DNA of 64,000 bases from Timonella corticicola (lineage in GTDB: Bacteria > Actinomycetota > Actinomycetes > Actinomycetales > Cellulomonadaceae), in NCBI RefSeq assembly GCF_042683685.1, contig NZ_JBHUOP010000002.1, positions 186,001 through 250,000 on the forward strand, in the 5' to 3' direction. The notes beneath the pieces were generated by a model. The model was not told where the DNA came from, made no database searches, and saw only the letters and a program-made list of their open reading frames with translations. Positions 1 to 8,615 of the stretch are shown piece by piece (the first letter of the stretch is position 1; each line of letters opens with the position of its first letter). A program made the translations under genes and the position numbers.

Positions 1-745
1 GGACTGGCGTCAAACTTGGGATATTCTACTTTCCCCCTCTCCAGATGCTACTCGTATGCTCACGGAAGCTTTCCCAGTACGTGCGAAAATTCTTGAAGTT
101 GGCCATCCACGTAACGATTCACTTGTACAGCACACGGATGCTGTCCGAACTGAAGTTCGCACAGCGCTTGGGCTTAAAGACGACGAATACGCGGTGCTCT
201 ACGCACCTACTTGGCGAGATTATTCAGCGGAGTCGCCTTGGTATTCTCCCATGACTAATTTTGTCGAGCCTAACTGGTTAGCTTCCAAGCTCGGACCCAA
301 AGTAAAGGTACTGTTACGCGGTCATCCGTCGCACAGCCGCTACTCTGACGAAAGAACCAGAGCTTCACAAGTCATTGACGTAACTGATTACCCATTCGTC
401 AATGACTTGATCATCGCATCTGATCTTGGCGTATTCGATTACTCGTCTATTCGGTTCGACTACTCAGTTACAAAGAAACCCATGGTATTCTTTACCCCGG
501 ACGAAAAGGAGTATTTTGCCTACATGCCTCCCCTCGTCCCCTACAACGAGACAACTCCGGGTCCGGTTGTCGAAAATAAAGATGAACTTGTACTTGCCAT
601 CCGCGAGTACATTAACGGTAAATCCCCATTGACTGCCGATTATCTTTCCTTCATAAAAAGATTTAACCCAATGGACGACGGAAAAGCCACACATCGCTTT
701 GTTGAAGGTATTCTTGACCACGTTCGACAGCGGTCAAATGACTAG
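1..745 (+). CDS. CDP-glycerol glycerophosphotransferase-like protein, 3' part (5' end outside window)
   Basis: The reading frame is open from base 2 to the stop at 743-745, so only the C-terminal ~247 residues are present. The fragment has the look of the TagB/TagF family, which transfers glycerol-phosphate or ribitol-phosphate from CDP-alditols onto teichoic-acid-type polymers at the inner membrane face: a GHPRND motif, then APTWRD, LLRGHPSHSRY, a DYPFVNDLIIASD stretch and FDYSSIRFDYSVTKKPMVFF. The next gene starts 10 bases after the stop, so both probably belong to one wall or capsule polymer operon that extends leftward. The polymer made cannot be told from this fragment. Confidence 0.85.
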   Translation, partial: DWRQTWDILLSPSPDATRMLTEAFPVRAKILEVGHPRNDSLVQHTDAVRTEVRTALGLKDDEYAVLYAPTWRDYSAESPWYSPMTNFVEPNWLASKLGPKVKVLLRGHPSHSRYSDERTRASQVIDVTDYPFVNDLIIASDLGVFDYSSIRFDYSVTKKPMVFFTPDEKEYFAYMPPLVPYNETTPGPVVENKDELVLAIREYINGKSPLTADYLSFIKRFNPMDDGKATHRFVEGILDHVRQRSND

Positions 746-755
746 GAGTTTCGGA

Positions 756-2666
756 ATGGGCAGAACAACAATAAATCTCTTTCCAAAATTCTCAGTGGAA
801 ACACCAGTTGCTTTTGGGACCCAAGCTGAAAGTCTCACGCACGAAGACGTTCTCGTCATCCAACATTCTGCCCAATCAAGGGTAGAAATTCAGCAACTTG
901 CGACCGGTTCGACTGCGATCCTTCTTTCTGGCACGTCACAAGCACGAGATGTTCACTTTACAATTGGCGGCCGTGACGAGCCAGCCGGACTACGCAACGG
1001 AATGAAGCCTGGTCACACATACTCGGTAAGCACCCGAGTGCGCATCGCTGAGCCCCTACCTGAGCCCCTAGACTACGATCACTGCAAGATCATTGTGGGC
1101 ATTGAGCAGAAAGGTAAGAAAATATGGAACTACAGCCGTTCAAAGTCTGCCTTGAACACACCTGGGTTTCACACAATCACCTTGACCTTTACAATCCCCC
1201 AAGATGCAACACGCGCATGGATTAGGTTCGCGGGTGGAAACACCGCGGGCGAGGGAACACTGACATGGGATTTGTTTCAGTTAACTGAAACAAATTCGCC
1301 ACAACACTATTTCAATGATGATCAGCACGATTTTAATATTTATCAGTTCGGTTGGACTGAAATAAACGGTCGTGTTCACGCCCACCGCACTTGCCAGTTC
1401 CCTGATATTGATACGAGACAAAAATCTCTACTAGATGTGTTTTCTTTCGCATCAACTTTGTTGGAAAATAGCGACATAGAAAACTTTGATCTTCTACTCG
1501 CAAGAATCGCAGACCTCGGGAATGAGGACGCTTTGCATGCACTGCAGTCCCTGTCTTCACTAAAGGAGGAACGATTCGAAGATTCGCTAAAAATAATTTC
1601 CAAAAACAAGTATCTTAACCGCAGTTCCACGCTCTTACGTGCGAAAATTCAAAGTCAATTGAAATTGCGCAAATGGGAAGGAGCAATCAATGATCTTCAA
1701 ACGCTCATCCAACGTTTCGAAGCGCGGCCGGACGATTTTTATAGATATGCGTATGCTAAGGACCGTAAGAATGAATTCGGCGCTGCAACTTCTCTTATTC
1801 GTGCCGGTTTATCACTCGATATAGATGGATTCAATGGAATCGCTATGTCACAAATCGACCCAAAGGTTTTTTTTGCTCGAAGAATTTGCGTTGATTTTGT
1901 GAGAGATAACCTTTCAGCAATACAAGAGACTGCACGATATTACATTAGACAGCAGTCAAGCCAAAAAACAGGACCGGGTCCAATCTTCATGTACTGGGGA
2001 CAAGGCCAAGATCAAGCTCCCCCTGTCGTAAAAGCCTGCTTTAATCGAGTACAACAGTTGAACCCTGCAAGACAGATTGTTTTTCTTGACGAGAACACGC
2101 TACCACTTTACGTTCCGTTGAACGATCACGTCCGCGCACTCAAAACCTCGAACCGTACCCATTTCTCTGACTGGCTACGACTAGAACTTCTTGGCCGTTG
2201 GGGAGGCACTTGGTACGATGCAACTGCGTTTCCTACATTGCCTCAGGATGAAATTGAAACTCTCGTCAATTTCAGCAGTTTTTTTGCGTTTGAGTTCGGG
2301 CGTCAGAGGATATCATCCTGGTACCTGATCGCGGATCGGTCGAGTTATCTTCTTCAAGCTTGGCGGGCTGCCATGAACATATGGTGGGAGTCTGAAGGCT
2401 ACTTGCCCGAATATTTCCACGTTCATCATCTTTTCGAAACCATAACCGAGATTGATCTCGATGCTCACAAGGAATATACTCATTTCATGAAATTCGATTC
2501 CCGAAAGGCTATCTCATTTCAGCGCACTTTCTTCGCAGATGCTAAGAAAAATGATATTCCAACTATGCTTAGTTCTTCACCTGTCCACAAACTTCGCTAT
2601 CAATATGATCATGCTGCACTACATCCAGATCACGTGCTCAGCACTTTTCTTCGTGAGTACCTTTAG
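756..2666 (+). CDS. Capsular polysaccharide synthesis-type glycosyltransferase (636 aa)
   Basis: The start chosen is ATG 756, because AGGAG at 744-748 lies 7 bases upstream; the longer frame from 699 would overlap the previous gene and has no ribosome site. The C-terminal third carries the glycosyltransferase signature of the capsule-synthesis / DXD sugar-binding family (IFMYWGQG, then THFSDWLRLELLGRWGGTWYDA). The first ~180 residues look like a beta-rich carbohydrate-binding-like region and the middle (about 220-340) is alpha-helical and repeat-like. No signal peptide or membrane segment is seen, so a cytoplasmic enzyme adding sugars to a wall or capsule polymer is likely. Codon use is more AT-rich than in the genes to the right, as is common in exchangeable polymer loci. 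Acceptor and donor are unknown. Confidence 0.75.
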   Translation: MGRTTINLFPKFSVETPVAFGTQAESLTHEDVLVIQHSAQSRVEIQQLATGSTAILLSGTSQARDVHFTIGGRDEPAGLRNGMKPGHTYSVSTRVRIAEPLPEPLDYDHCKIIVGIEQKGKKIWNYSRSKSALNTPGFHTITLTFTIPQDATRAWIRFAGGNTAGEGTLTWDLFQLTETNSPQHYFNDDQHDFNIYQFGWTEINGRVHAHRTCQFPDIDTRQKSLLDVFSFASTLLENSDIENFDLLLARIADLGNEDALHALQSLSSLKEERFEDSLKIISKNKYLNRSSTLLRAKIQSQLKLRKWEGAINDLQTLIQRFEARPDDFYRYAYAKDRKNEFGAATSLIRAGLSLDIDGFNGIAMSQIDPKVFFARRICVDFVRDNLSAIQETARYYIRQQSSQKTGPGPIFMYWGQGQDQAPPVVKACFNRVQQLNPARQIVFLDENTLPLYVPLNDHVRALKTSNRTHFSDWLRLELLGRWGGTWYDATAFPTLPQDEIETLVNFSSFFAFEFGRQRISSWYLIADRSSYLLQAWRAAMNIWWESEGYLPEYFHVHHLFETITEIDLDAHKEYTHFMKFDSRKAISFQRTFFADAKKNDIPTMLSSSPVHKLRYQYDHAALHPDHVLSTFLREYL

Positions 2667-3036
2667 GCTTGCACACTAGACATGCTATCGACACATTAAC
2701 GTAACTCTTCTTTCATGGGCATCTTGGCGATCTAGCAGTTTTAAGATTTCAACTCGGCTGCTGCCTTATGTTATTGCATGCTCATGGTTTTGAGTTTATT
2801 TTCTTGTCACCTTCCCATACCGGCAGCAAATGAGGAAAATTTGGTAGTTACTTGCATCCCTTAGGATTAGGGTGAGCAAATATCTATAGCATTAGCCAGT
2901 GCAGATATCCCCTCGGAGAACTTGGTGCGCATCGCTTAATTCACTACGCTTTGAACGCTACTTCAAATGACTCATGCTGCTCTCAGTTCTGATTACACCT
3001 ACGCATTCTCATCATGACTCTTGAAACTTTACGGTT
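2667..3036. other. Intergenic stretch, nothing recognised
   Basis: About 370 bases, AT-richer than the rest of the window. No credible open frame, terminator with a T-run, tRNA or repeat was found. It separates the polymer locus from the CHAP pseudogene copy on the other strand. Confidence 0.5.
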
Positions 3037-3447
3037 TTACTTACACACCTGTAGTTTCGAGATCAATAGCACTAGGTCACCAATGCTGTAGCTGCATTTC
3101 GCGTCGCTTACTGGAACACCGTAGGTGCCGGTGGCTCCTCCGGCCTTGCGGTACAGGGTGTTGATCTTGCCTCGTACGATCCAAGTGTTGACGCTGCTGC
3201 CCTTGGAAACCTCAACGACCGTTGCGCTCTTGTAGTTCTGAAACCTTACCGACTTCGCGCTGCTCGAGGCTGACTTCGTTGCCTTCGCGCTGAGTTTCTT
3301 GGTGGCCTTGAGTGGTTTCCCCAACTCGTTCTTGGCGACCTTGACCCGCTGGGCAAGTGTCCGGTTGGTCTTGCTGACCGTCACCTTCATCGTCTTGGAG
3401 AGCACGGCAGCCTGGTCAAGTATGACATAGGGGCATTCTGCGAACAT
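3037..3447 (-). pseudogene. Truncated partial copy of the neighbouring CHAP hydrolase gene
   Basis: Bases 3094-3413 repeat 4186-4505 of the intact gene with only about five mismatches (offset 1092). The copied part encodes the serine/lysine-rich linker from AAVLSKTMKVTVSK to YGVPVSDAKC. Upstream of the copied block the frame reads WCAMFAEC, which resembles the CHAP catalytic-cysteine segment (WCAMFVFW in the intact gene), joined directly to linker sequence. Downstream the frame runs into unrelated sequence and stops, so neither a signal peptide nor a complete catalytic domain is encoded. It is most simply a leftover of gene duplication or of recombination between two related hydrolase genes. 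Confidence 0.8.
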
Positions 3448-3466
3448 GGCACACCATGACGAGGTT

Positions 3467-3518
3467 GTTACTATAACGGCTACTCTAACATCAACGTTAG
3501 AGTAGCCATTACAGTAAC
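3467..3518. repeat. 52-bp imperfect palindrome (23-bp arms)
   Basis: Arms 3467-3489 and 3496-3518 pair at 21 of 23 positions around a 6-base loop. A further copy of the arm's inner part (GTTAGAGTAG) occurs near 3583-3592. There is no T-run, so a simple terminator is unlikely. It sits just upstream of the truncated CHAP copy and may mark the recombination joint. Confidence 0.7.
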
Positions 3519-3636
3519 GTCCAAGCAGCGCACAGACCGCATGATCTAGCGGAAAGTATCTACATTCCCGCCACTCAAGCCTTGTTAGAGTAGACCAAAT
3601 TTCAACAGATTTTAGATCTATTCATTTCCTTCGTCT

Positions 3637-4974
3637 CTAAGCACCCCAGTTAGGCGTTCCGAAGTACATCACGCGACTCACGTGGCGCTTCCCCTTGGAG
3701 ACACCACGATGCCCGGCAGGGAACGAACTCGCGGTGTTCCCCTCGATGGTGGTCACCCAACCATCCTTCACGGCAATCACATACGCGATATGCGTTGCTC
3801 GGCCATAGCCTCGGGAGTCGATGAACGCGAGGTCACCAACCTTCGGTGAGTTTTTGCTTGTCTTCCAGTTCTTCTTAACCCAACTCTCTTGGCTGGGAAT
3901 CCGGTAGATCGGAGGAATCACGCTTCTGTTGCCGGAGGCGTCGGCGGCCCAGAACACGAACATGGCGCACCAGGCGTGAGTACGCCCGGACCATTTGTTG
4001 TACCTGGTGTGTTGCACGCTGGCGTCACCGCTGTACTTCTTGCGATACCCCACCTGAGACTGTGCGGCTGCGGCAATTTCGCCCTTGATGCCGCGGATCT
4101 TCACGCCGGTCGCGGCTTTCTTGTAGTTCGAGGAGTAGATTGTGCCCTTCGTGAACTGTTGCACGCAACCGCTCTCTAGCAGTCCGCATTTCGCGTCGCT
4201 TACTGGAACGCCGTAGGTGCCGGTGGCTCCTCCGGCCTTGCGGTACAGGGTGTTGATCTTGCCTCGTACGATCCAAGTGTTGACGCTGCTGCCCTTGGAA
4301 ACCTCAACGACCGTTGCGCTCTTGTAGTTCTGAAACCTTACCGACTTCGCGCTGCTTGAGGCTGACTTCGTTGCCTTCGCGCTGAGTTTCTTGGTGGCCT
4401 TGAGAGGTTTCCCCAACTCGTTCTTGGCGACCTTAACCCGCTGGGCAAGTGTCCGGTCGGTCTTGCTGACCGTCACCTTCATCGTCTTGGAGAGCACGGC
4501 AGCCTTGCCGCTGGCCGGGGTGATCGCGATCCGGTAGTCTCCACTGGATTTGGCTCGCCAGTACAGCGTGGCCTTGCCTTTGGAATCGGTGGTCTGGTTT
4601 CCGAGGGTCTTCCATTTCTTGGAGGAGTTAGCCCGGTATTGAAGGCGTGCGTTCTTTTTTCCCAACGGCGTGCCACTGGCAGCCCGCCCATTGACGACGA
4701 TCCGTATGGACTCCCCTGCCCTCACCTTGAGAGAGGTGTGCTTTACTGTGACGCGCGCTGTGCGCGCTGTCTGGACCGTTGCGCGTGGACCACCGTTACC
4801 CACGACCCGAAGTGTCGTTGTGGAGCCAACAGTGCTGTTCGTCGCCAATAAAGCGCTCGTACCCGATCCTGCTCGCTGGGTTCGTGGCCCGTCAGCCTGG
4901 GCGGCTGGTGCCACAACGAGCGTGGATGCTGCAAGTAGGGCTGTCAGCACAGTGCCTTGGATTTTTCGATTCAA
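3637..4974 (-). CDS. Secreted CHAP-domain peptidoglycan hydrolase (445 aa)
   Basis: The start is placed at TTG 4974, because AGGAGG at 4982-4987 is 7 bases upstream and a typical signal peptide follows (NRKIQ, a hydrophobic core, then AAQA-DG). The mature protein has an Ig-like region (about 70-165), a Ser/Lys/Ala-rich linker (about 170-235), an LGFP-like repeat with a cysteine pair (YGVPVSDAKCGLLESGC, QFTKGTIYSS), and a C-terminal CHAP domain. The catalytic residues are visible: Cys ~336 in AWCAMFVFW, His ~395 in ATHIAYVIA and the EGN at ~411-413. CHAP enzymes cleave peptidoglycan stem or cross-bridge peptides outside the cell. The middle of the gene is duplicated at 3094-3413. Confidence 0.88.
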   Translation of the reverse strand: MNRKIQGTVLTALLAASTLVVAPAAQADGPRTQRAGSGTSALLATNSTVGSTTTLRVVGNGGPRATVQTARTARVTVKHTSLKVRAGESIRIVVNGRAASGTPLGKKNARLQYRANSSKKWKTLGNQTTDSKGKATLYWRAKSSGDYRIAITPASGKAAVLSKTMKVTVSKTDRTLAQRVKVAKNELGKPLKATKKLSAKATKSASSSAKSVRFQNYKSATVVEVSKGSSVNTWIVRGKINTLYRKAGGATGTYGVPVSDAKCGLLESGCVQQFTKGTIYSSNYKKAATGVKIRGIKGEIAAAAQSQVGYRKKYSGDASVQHTRYNKWSGRTHAWCAMFVFWAADASGNRSVIPPIYRIPSQESWVKKNWKTSKNSPKVGDLAFIDSRGYGRATHIAYVIAVKDGWVTTIEGNTASSFPAGHRGVSKGKRHVSRVMYFGTPNWGA

Positions 4975-5108
4975 TGTCACCCCTCCTCTGCGCAATAATA
5001 TGACGATCTCTCCAGACAATTCTCACTAAACCGGGCAAATATCTCGTTGCGTCATACGGCGACGGTCGTGTGCGAACTTGGCGATGTCATATACATCGGC
5101 AGGTGACG

Positions 5109-5160
5109 GGATGGATTGAGCACCATGGTGTCCGGCACTCCATGGTGCCTACAACCCATC
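5109..5160. repeat. Inverted repeat in the gap after the CHAP gene promoter
   Basis: The core arms 5120-5128 and 5140-5148 (GCACCATGG / CCATGGTGC) are perfect, and the pairing extends imperfectly outward to about 5109-5160. It lies between the 5' side of the CHAP gene and the 3' side of the Trm112 gene; function unknown. Confidence 0.6.
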
Positions 5161-5229
5161 CTTCAGTGGGAGTGTCTCTGTGCCTCATGCAGGAGATTGG
5201 CCAACGGGTGGAACCTCTCCACACACGAG

Positions 5230-5266
5230 TGTGGCCCATGTCGAGATTATCCAGACATGGGCCACA
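5230..5266 (-). terminator. Stem-loop downstream of the manB-Trm112 pair
   Basis: A perfect 13-bp stem (5230-5242 with 5254-5266, TGTGGCCCATGTC) around an 11-base loop, 33 bases beyond the Trm112 stop. There is no T-run on either strand, so it may be a 3' stability hairpin instead of an intrinsic terminator. Confidence 0.5.
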
Positions 5267-5298
5267 TCAGGTGTTGATCCTCGTGGTGGAGGGGTGGC

Positions 5299-5493
5299 TC
5301 AGAGCGGACGAGCCTCGCCCTCAAGGAGCACTGGAATACCCTCGCGGATCGGGTATGCGAGCGGACGTTCCGTGCTTGTGGAGTGAAGTTCAGGTTCCCC
5401 GTTTGGGCCGGTGCCTTCCACGAGTTCCGCTCCGGTCACCGGGCAGCGAAGGGCTTCGCGGATCCAGGCGTCGAGGTTATGGGTGTTGGTCAT
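5299..5493 (-). CDS. Trm112 family protein (64 aa)
   Basis: A small Trm112/YcaR-type protein: a short helix, then LRCPVTGAELVE, and the closing motif AYPIREGIPVLL that marks this family. Trm112 proteins activate methyltransferases in eukaryotes and archaea; the bacterial partner is unsettled. AAGGA lies 7 bases before the ATG. It starts 20 bases after manB ends, and the manB-Trm112 pair is conserved in Actinomycetota. Only one Cys remains of the zinc-binding set seen in some relatives. Confidence 0.85.
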   Translation of the reverse strand: MTNTHNLDAWIREALRCPVTGAELVEGTGPNGEPELHSTSTERPLAYPIREGIPVLLEGEARPL

Positions 5494-5513
5494 GTCGCGT
5501 TCCTTTGTATTAG

Positions 5514-6998
5514 CTATTCACCACGGACTAGGCCGAGCACATCGTCACGGACCTTTTCCATCATGTCTTCGTCGGCGGCCTCGACGTTCAGGCGCAGCAG
5601 CGGCTCTGTGTTGGAGGCGCGAAGGTTGAACCACCACTGTGGGTGGGAGTGCCAGTGCGAGATCGTCAGGCCGTCCAGTTCATCGACCTCAACGTCCCCT
5701 GCGCCCTTTTCCTCGACGTACGCCTGGATGACGCGCTGACGGGCCGCGTCAACGTCCTCGATCGTGGAATTGATTTCGCCCGAGGCCACGTATGGCTCGT
5801 ACATGTCCGCAATGGCTGACAATGGATGTTCTTGTTCCCCCAGCGCTGCAAGGACGTGCATTGCTGCAAGCATCCCCGTGTCTGCGAAGAAGAAGTCCCG
5901 GAAGTAGTAGTGCGCCGAGTGTTCGCCGCCGAACACAGCATCATGTTCAGCCATCTGCGCTTTGATGAACGAGTGGCCCACACGCGTCCGCACCGTCTTC
6001 GCGCCTGCTCCCTGCATGAAGTCAGGCACAGCTCGCGAGGTGATGAGGTTGTGGATGATCGTGACCTCGCGTCCTTCGGCCTTTTCCTTCGCGATCTCCC
6101 GTAGCCCCACGAGACCCGTGATCGCGGATGGGCTTACCGGATTGCCCTGCTCGTCCACCACAAAGCAGCGGTCGGCGTCGCCGTCAAAGGCCAGACCGAT
6201 GTCAGCACCGTGTTCGACCACGGCCTTTTGCAGGTCCACAAGGTTCTTGGGGTCGAGCGGGTTGGCCTCATGGTTGGGGAAGGTACCGTCGAGCTCGAAG
6301 TACAGCGGAACGATCTCCAGTGGAAGTTCAGGCAGGTTTGCCGCTGTTCCAAGCACTGCGGGAGCCGTGTAACCACCCATGCCGTTTCCAGCGTCCACAA
6401 CCACCTTGAGTGGGCGGATATCCGACAGGTCGACGAGGTTGCGCAGGAACTTCGCATATTCGCTCAGAGTCGATCGCTGCGTCTCGGAACCCAACTGAGT
6501 CGCTGGACCTGGCAATCCGTGCCCAAGATACTGCTGAGCGAGTTCCTTGATCCGGGTGAGCCCCGTGTCCTGGCCAACTGGTCGGGCGCCCGCACGACAC
6601 AGTTTGATGCCGTTGTACTCGGCTGGGTTGTGGCTCGCGGTGAACATGGCGCCCGGAACGTCGTAGGTGCCTGACGCGTGATAGAGCCCATCAGTCGAGC
6701 ACAAGCCAATGTTGATGACGTCAATACCGGCGTCGGTCAGACCGGACACGAACGCTGCAACGAGCTCGGGCCCGGAATCGCGCATGTCATGGCCGACAAC
6801 AACCCGTGGGCGCCCTGCGGCCTTGGTGACATCAGAAGGGGTGGCGTCCCCTGCCTCCCCGGCATCCGGAATCACGATCACCGTTGCGAACGCCGCGCCG
6901 ATTGCGCGAGCAACGGTAGGGCTAAACGGCTCGGGGACGATCCCCCGCACGTCATACGACTTGATAAGAGACGACAGGTCAACAGGCGCAAAAGTCAT
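5514..6998 (-). CDS. manB: Phosphomannomutase/phosphoglucomutase
   Basis: Alpha-D-phosphohexomutase of 494 residues that interconverts mannose-6-P and mannose-1-P (and probably glucose phosphates), feeding GDP-mannose for glycans. Motifs: catalytic phosphoserine in FTASHNPAEYNG (Ser122), magnesium loop DGDADR (Asp272/274/276), and sugar-binding GGEHS (358-361) followed by HYYFRDFFFADTG. A low-complexity insertion at about 44-64 lengthens domain 1. A TAGGCT hexamer 6 bases before the ATG and no Shine-Dalgarno suggest a leaderless mRNA. It belongs to the conserved block with DUF3499, the metallopeptidase-like gene and whiB2. Confidence 0.95.
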   Translation of the reverse strand: MTFAPVDLSSLIKSYDVRGIVPEPFSPTVARAIGAAFATVIVIPDAGEAGDATPSDVTKAAGRPRVVVGHDMRDSGPELVAAFVSGLTDAGIDVINIGLCSTDGLYHASGTYDVPGAMFTASHNPAEYNGIKLCRAGARPVGQDTGLTRIKELAQQYLGHGLPGPATQLGSETQRSTLSEYAKFLRNLVDLSDIRPLKVVVDAGNGMGGYTAPAVLGTAANLPELPLEIVPLYFELDGTFPNHEANPLDPKNLVDLQKAVVEHGADIGLAFDGDADRCFVVDEQGNPVSPSAITGLVGLREIAKEKAEGREVTIIHNLITSRAVPDFMQGAGAKTVRTRVGHSFIKAQMAEHDAVFGGEHSAHYYFRDFFFADTGMLAAMHVLAALGEQEHPLSAIADMYEPYVASGEINSTIEDVDAARQRVIQAYVEEKGAGDVEVDELDGLTISHWHSHPQWWFNLRASNTEPLLRLNVEAADEDMMEKVRDDVLGLVRGE

Positions 6999-7004
6999 GG
7001 GTCA

Positions 7005-7010
7005 AGCCTA
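7005..7010 (-). promoter_or_regulatory. -10 box of a leaderless promoter for manB
   Basis: TAGGCT on the minus strand, 6 bases before the manB ATG (6998); there is no Shine-Dalgarno in between. Confidence 0.6.
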
Positions 7011-7044
7011 CCCCGCTCACATCCTCGCTTATGGCACTAACTGC

Positions 7045-7397
7045 CTACTGCCCGCCCTCAAGTTCCCGCTCAAGCGCGATCAGAACGACAATAAGATCCG
7101 GCACATGCAACTGGACTGTGTCCCAAACCATTATGGGATTAACAGTCCCGTATTCATGTGCCAGCACGTTTCTCATACCAACAGCTTGATTCAGTCCAGC
7201 AATGTTTTCCGCGAGGTCAGGGAAGAATCGTCTCAGTTTCCCTAACGCCTCACCCACGATCTCCAATTTACGTTCAACGCCCGCCTGCAAAAGATCATCT
7301 CGCAAAAAAAGTCACGGCTAGCATCAGCAGCAAAACCAGCGGCAGCTTCTGCGGCTGTTCTCGCATCCCAAATATATTTTCTGGCATCACGCTGCAT
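7045..7397 (-). pseudogene. HepT-family HEPN ribonuclease toxin, frameshifted at an A7 run
   Basis: The gene begins at ATG 7397, overlapping the MntA stop (7387-7389) by 11 bases as is normal for this module. The N-terminal frame reads MQRDARKYIWDARTAAEAAA then GFAADASRDFF and then leaves frame; the rest (RDDLLQAGVERKLEIVGEAL to LERELEGGQ) is one base out. The joint is the run of seven A at 7304-7310 (seven T in the coding strand); one extra T would give a continuous ~117-residue HepT. The HEPN catalytic motif RNVLAHEY (R-x4-H plus the tyrosine AMPylated by MntA in studied systems) is intact in the second part. The lesion may be inactivation, phase variation, or a read error. Confidence 0.85.
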
Positions 7398-7689
7398 ACA
7401 GGTCAAGACTCCCAGCCATAACTGTCGCTAGAAAATATGGGTTCCTGATGTGGTCCTCAAAAACTAGGTCAACGGAACGATCCACGATTTCTTCTAGTTC
7501 GCTCTTAAGCCCAAAGTAGGCTTCCGCAAGATCCGCGACCTCGTGGAAAGTCACTAAAAAATCCACATCACTGTGCTCAGGATCGAAATCTCCGGCAACG
7601 CTCGCACCAAACACTTTTAGTGTCCTCACACCATGACGGACGCACGCGTCAGCGAGACGGTCACGGTCCATTTCGATTGCAACGGGCAT
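7387..7689 (-). CDS. MntA-type minimal nucleotidyltransferase antitoxin (100 aa)
   Basis: Minimal nucleotidyltransferase of the MntA family, which neutralises HepT by AMPylating it. The active-site region reads VFGASVAGDFDPEHSDVDFLV: the DVD metal pair is present, but the usual GS of GSx10DxD is GA, the serine being shifted by one. It overlaps hepT and is transcribed first. A TAGAAT hexamer 6 bases before the ATG suggests a leaderless promoter. The pair interrupts the conserved manB-DUF3499 neighbourhood, so it is probably a horizontally acquired insertion. Confidence 0.85.
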   Translation of the reverse strand: MPVAIEMDRDRLADACVRHGVRTLKVFGASVAGDFDPEHSDVDFLVTFHEVADLAEAYFGLKSELEEIVDRSVDLVFEDHIRNPYFLATVMAGSLDLYAA

Positions 7690-7695
7690 GACTAA

Positions 7696-7701
7696 ATTCT
7701 A
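7696..7701 (-). promoter_or_regulatory. -10 box of a leaderless promoter for mntA-hepT
   Basis: TAGAAT on the minus strand, 6 bases upstream of the mntA ATG (7689), with no ribosome site between them. Confidence 0.6.
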
Positions 7702-7748
7702 CCCGGATTACGCATACGAACACAGAGTCAGACACCTATCCAGCAGAC

Positions 7749-8441
7749 TCAGGAATCGTCGCGCAGCATCCGTAAATGACCGCGGCGCGCCACCTCACCC
7801 TTTTGCACCGGCTCAGGATCAGCGGCATGACGCGGACGCGCCAGACTCTCAGGTGGAATGAATCCCTCTGGGACCGCAGTGCCCGCCGAGCGTTTGCCAG
7901 CGAGATACCCAACACCAGCCCCCACACCCGCGGCGCCCACGGGAGAGGCTGCCGTAACGCCGACAGTCGCTCCAACCGGGGCAGCAGGGTCGTCGTGGCG
8001 AACGACGTCGGCAATCGCCGCCCAGTCGTCGTCTGGCTCAGTCAGAGGCTTCGAGATCTCAAGTTTCCGCTGCTCGAACTCATCGAGTGCGGGAGCGCCC
8101 TGATCGAGCATCTCCTGCTCTTTGGCTCGTACTTCCGCAAGTTGGCGACGCGTGAGTGTGTCATTCAACCCGGGCACGGACCCAGTGGAGGTGGAAGCGG
8201 AACCCGCCGGATCGTCGTAAATCCCCTGAATCGCATCTCCCGGAACCGCAACCCGCACGACCTCCCAGCCACGCGGCGCAGTCAGGCGGCTTGCGTGCGC
8301 CTGGCACAGGTCATAACTGTGCGGCTCGGCGGCCACCGCAAGTGGGCCGAGAACCGCCGTCGAATCCGAGTACACGTAGGTCAAAGTCGCTACGGCCTCG
8401 CGCGCGCAGGCGGTGCGGGAACATTGACGGAAGGAACTCAC
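7749..8441 (-). CDS. DUF3499 family protein (230 aa)
   Basis: GTG 8441 is chosen as start: it gives SSFRQCSRTACAREA, matching where this family begins, and TACATT lies exactly 7 bases upstream as in other leaderless genes here; the longer frame from 8483 has no support. The N-terminal ~65 residues are the conserved domain, with a probable zinc site made by CSRTAC and YDLCQAH, then SRLTAPRGWEVVRV. The remaining ~160 residues are a variable tail with an Ala/Gly-rich patch. Function is unknown. The position between manB and the metallopeptidase-like gene is conserved in Actinomycetota. Confidence 0.88.
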   Translation of the reverse strand: MSSFRQCSRTACAREAVATLTYVYSDSTAVLGPLAVAAEPHSYDLCQAHASRLTAPRGWEVVRVAVPGDAIQGIYDDPAGSASTSTGSVPGLNDTLTRRQLAEVRAKEQEMLDQGAPALDEFEQRKLEISKPLTEPDDDWAAIADVVRHDDPAAPVGATVGVTAASPVGAAGVGAGVGYLAGKRSAGTAVPEGFIPPESLARPRHAADPEPVQKGEVARRGHLRMLRDDS

Positions 8442-8448
8442 AGCCAAA

Positions 8449-8454
8449 AATGTA
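8449..8454 (-). promoter_or_regulatory. -10 box of a leaderless promoter for the DUF3499 gene
   Basis: TACATT on the minus strand, 7 bases before GTG 8441. Confidence 0.55.
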
Positions 8455-8548
8455 CTCCGAATCTTCACAAGGTTCCGCACCACACGCCGTGCGAGCCTGT
8501 GAAGCCTGTCCCATAATGCGGTTTATGTGGCCTGACAGCCACATTTTC

Positions 8549-8560
8549 ATTGGCGACGAG
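8549..8560 (+). repeat. ATTGGCGACGAG intergenic repeat, copy 1
   Basis: Exact 12-base core shared with 28377-28388, 32931-32942, 59038-59049 and 61615-61626, plus an 11/12 match at 28258-28269. It lies between the DUF3499 gene and the metallopeptidase-like gene. Confidence 0.75.
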
Positions 8561-8615
8561 CCGTCCCGATTGTCCCCGGCTTACTTTCCAGCACGGCGGG
8601 GTGGGAGGGGTTGAG

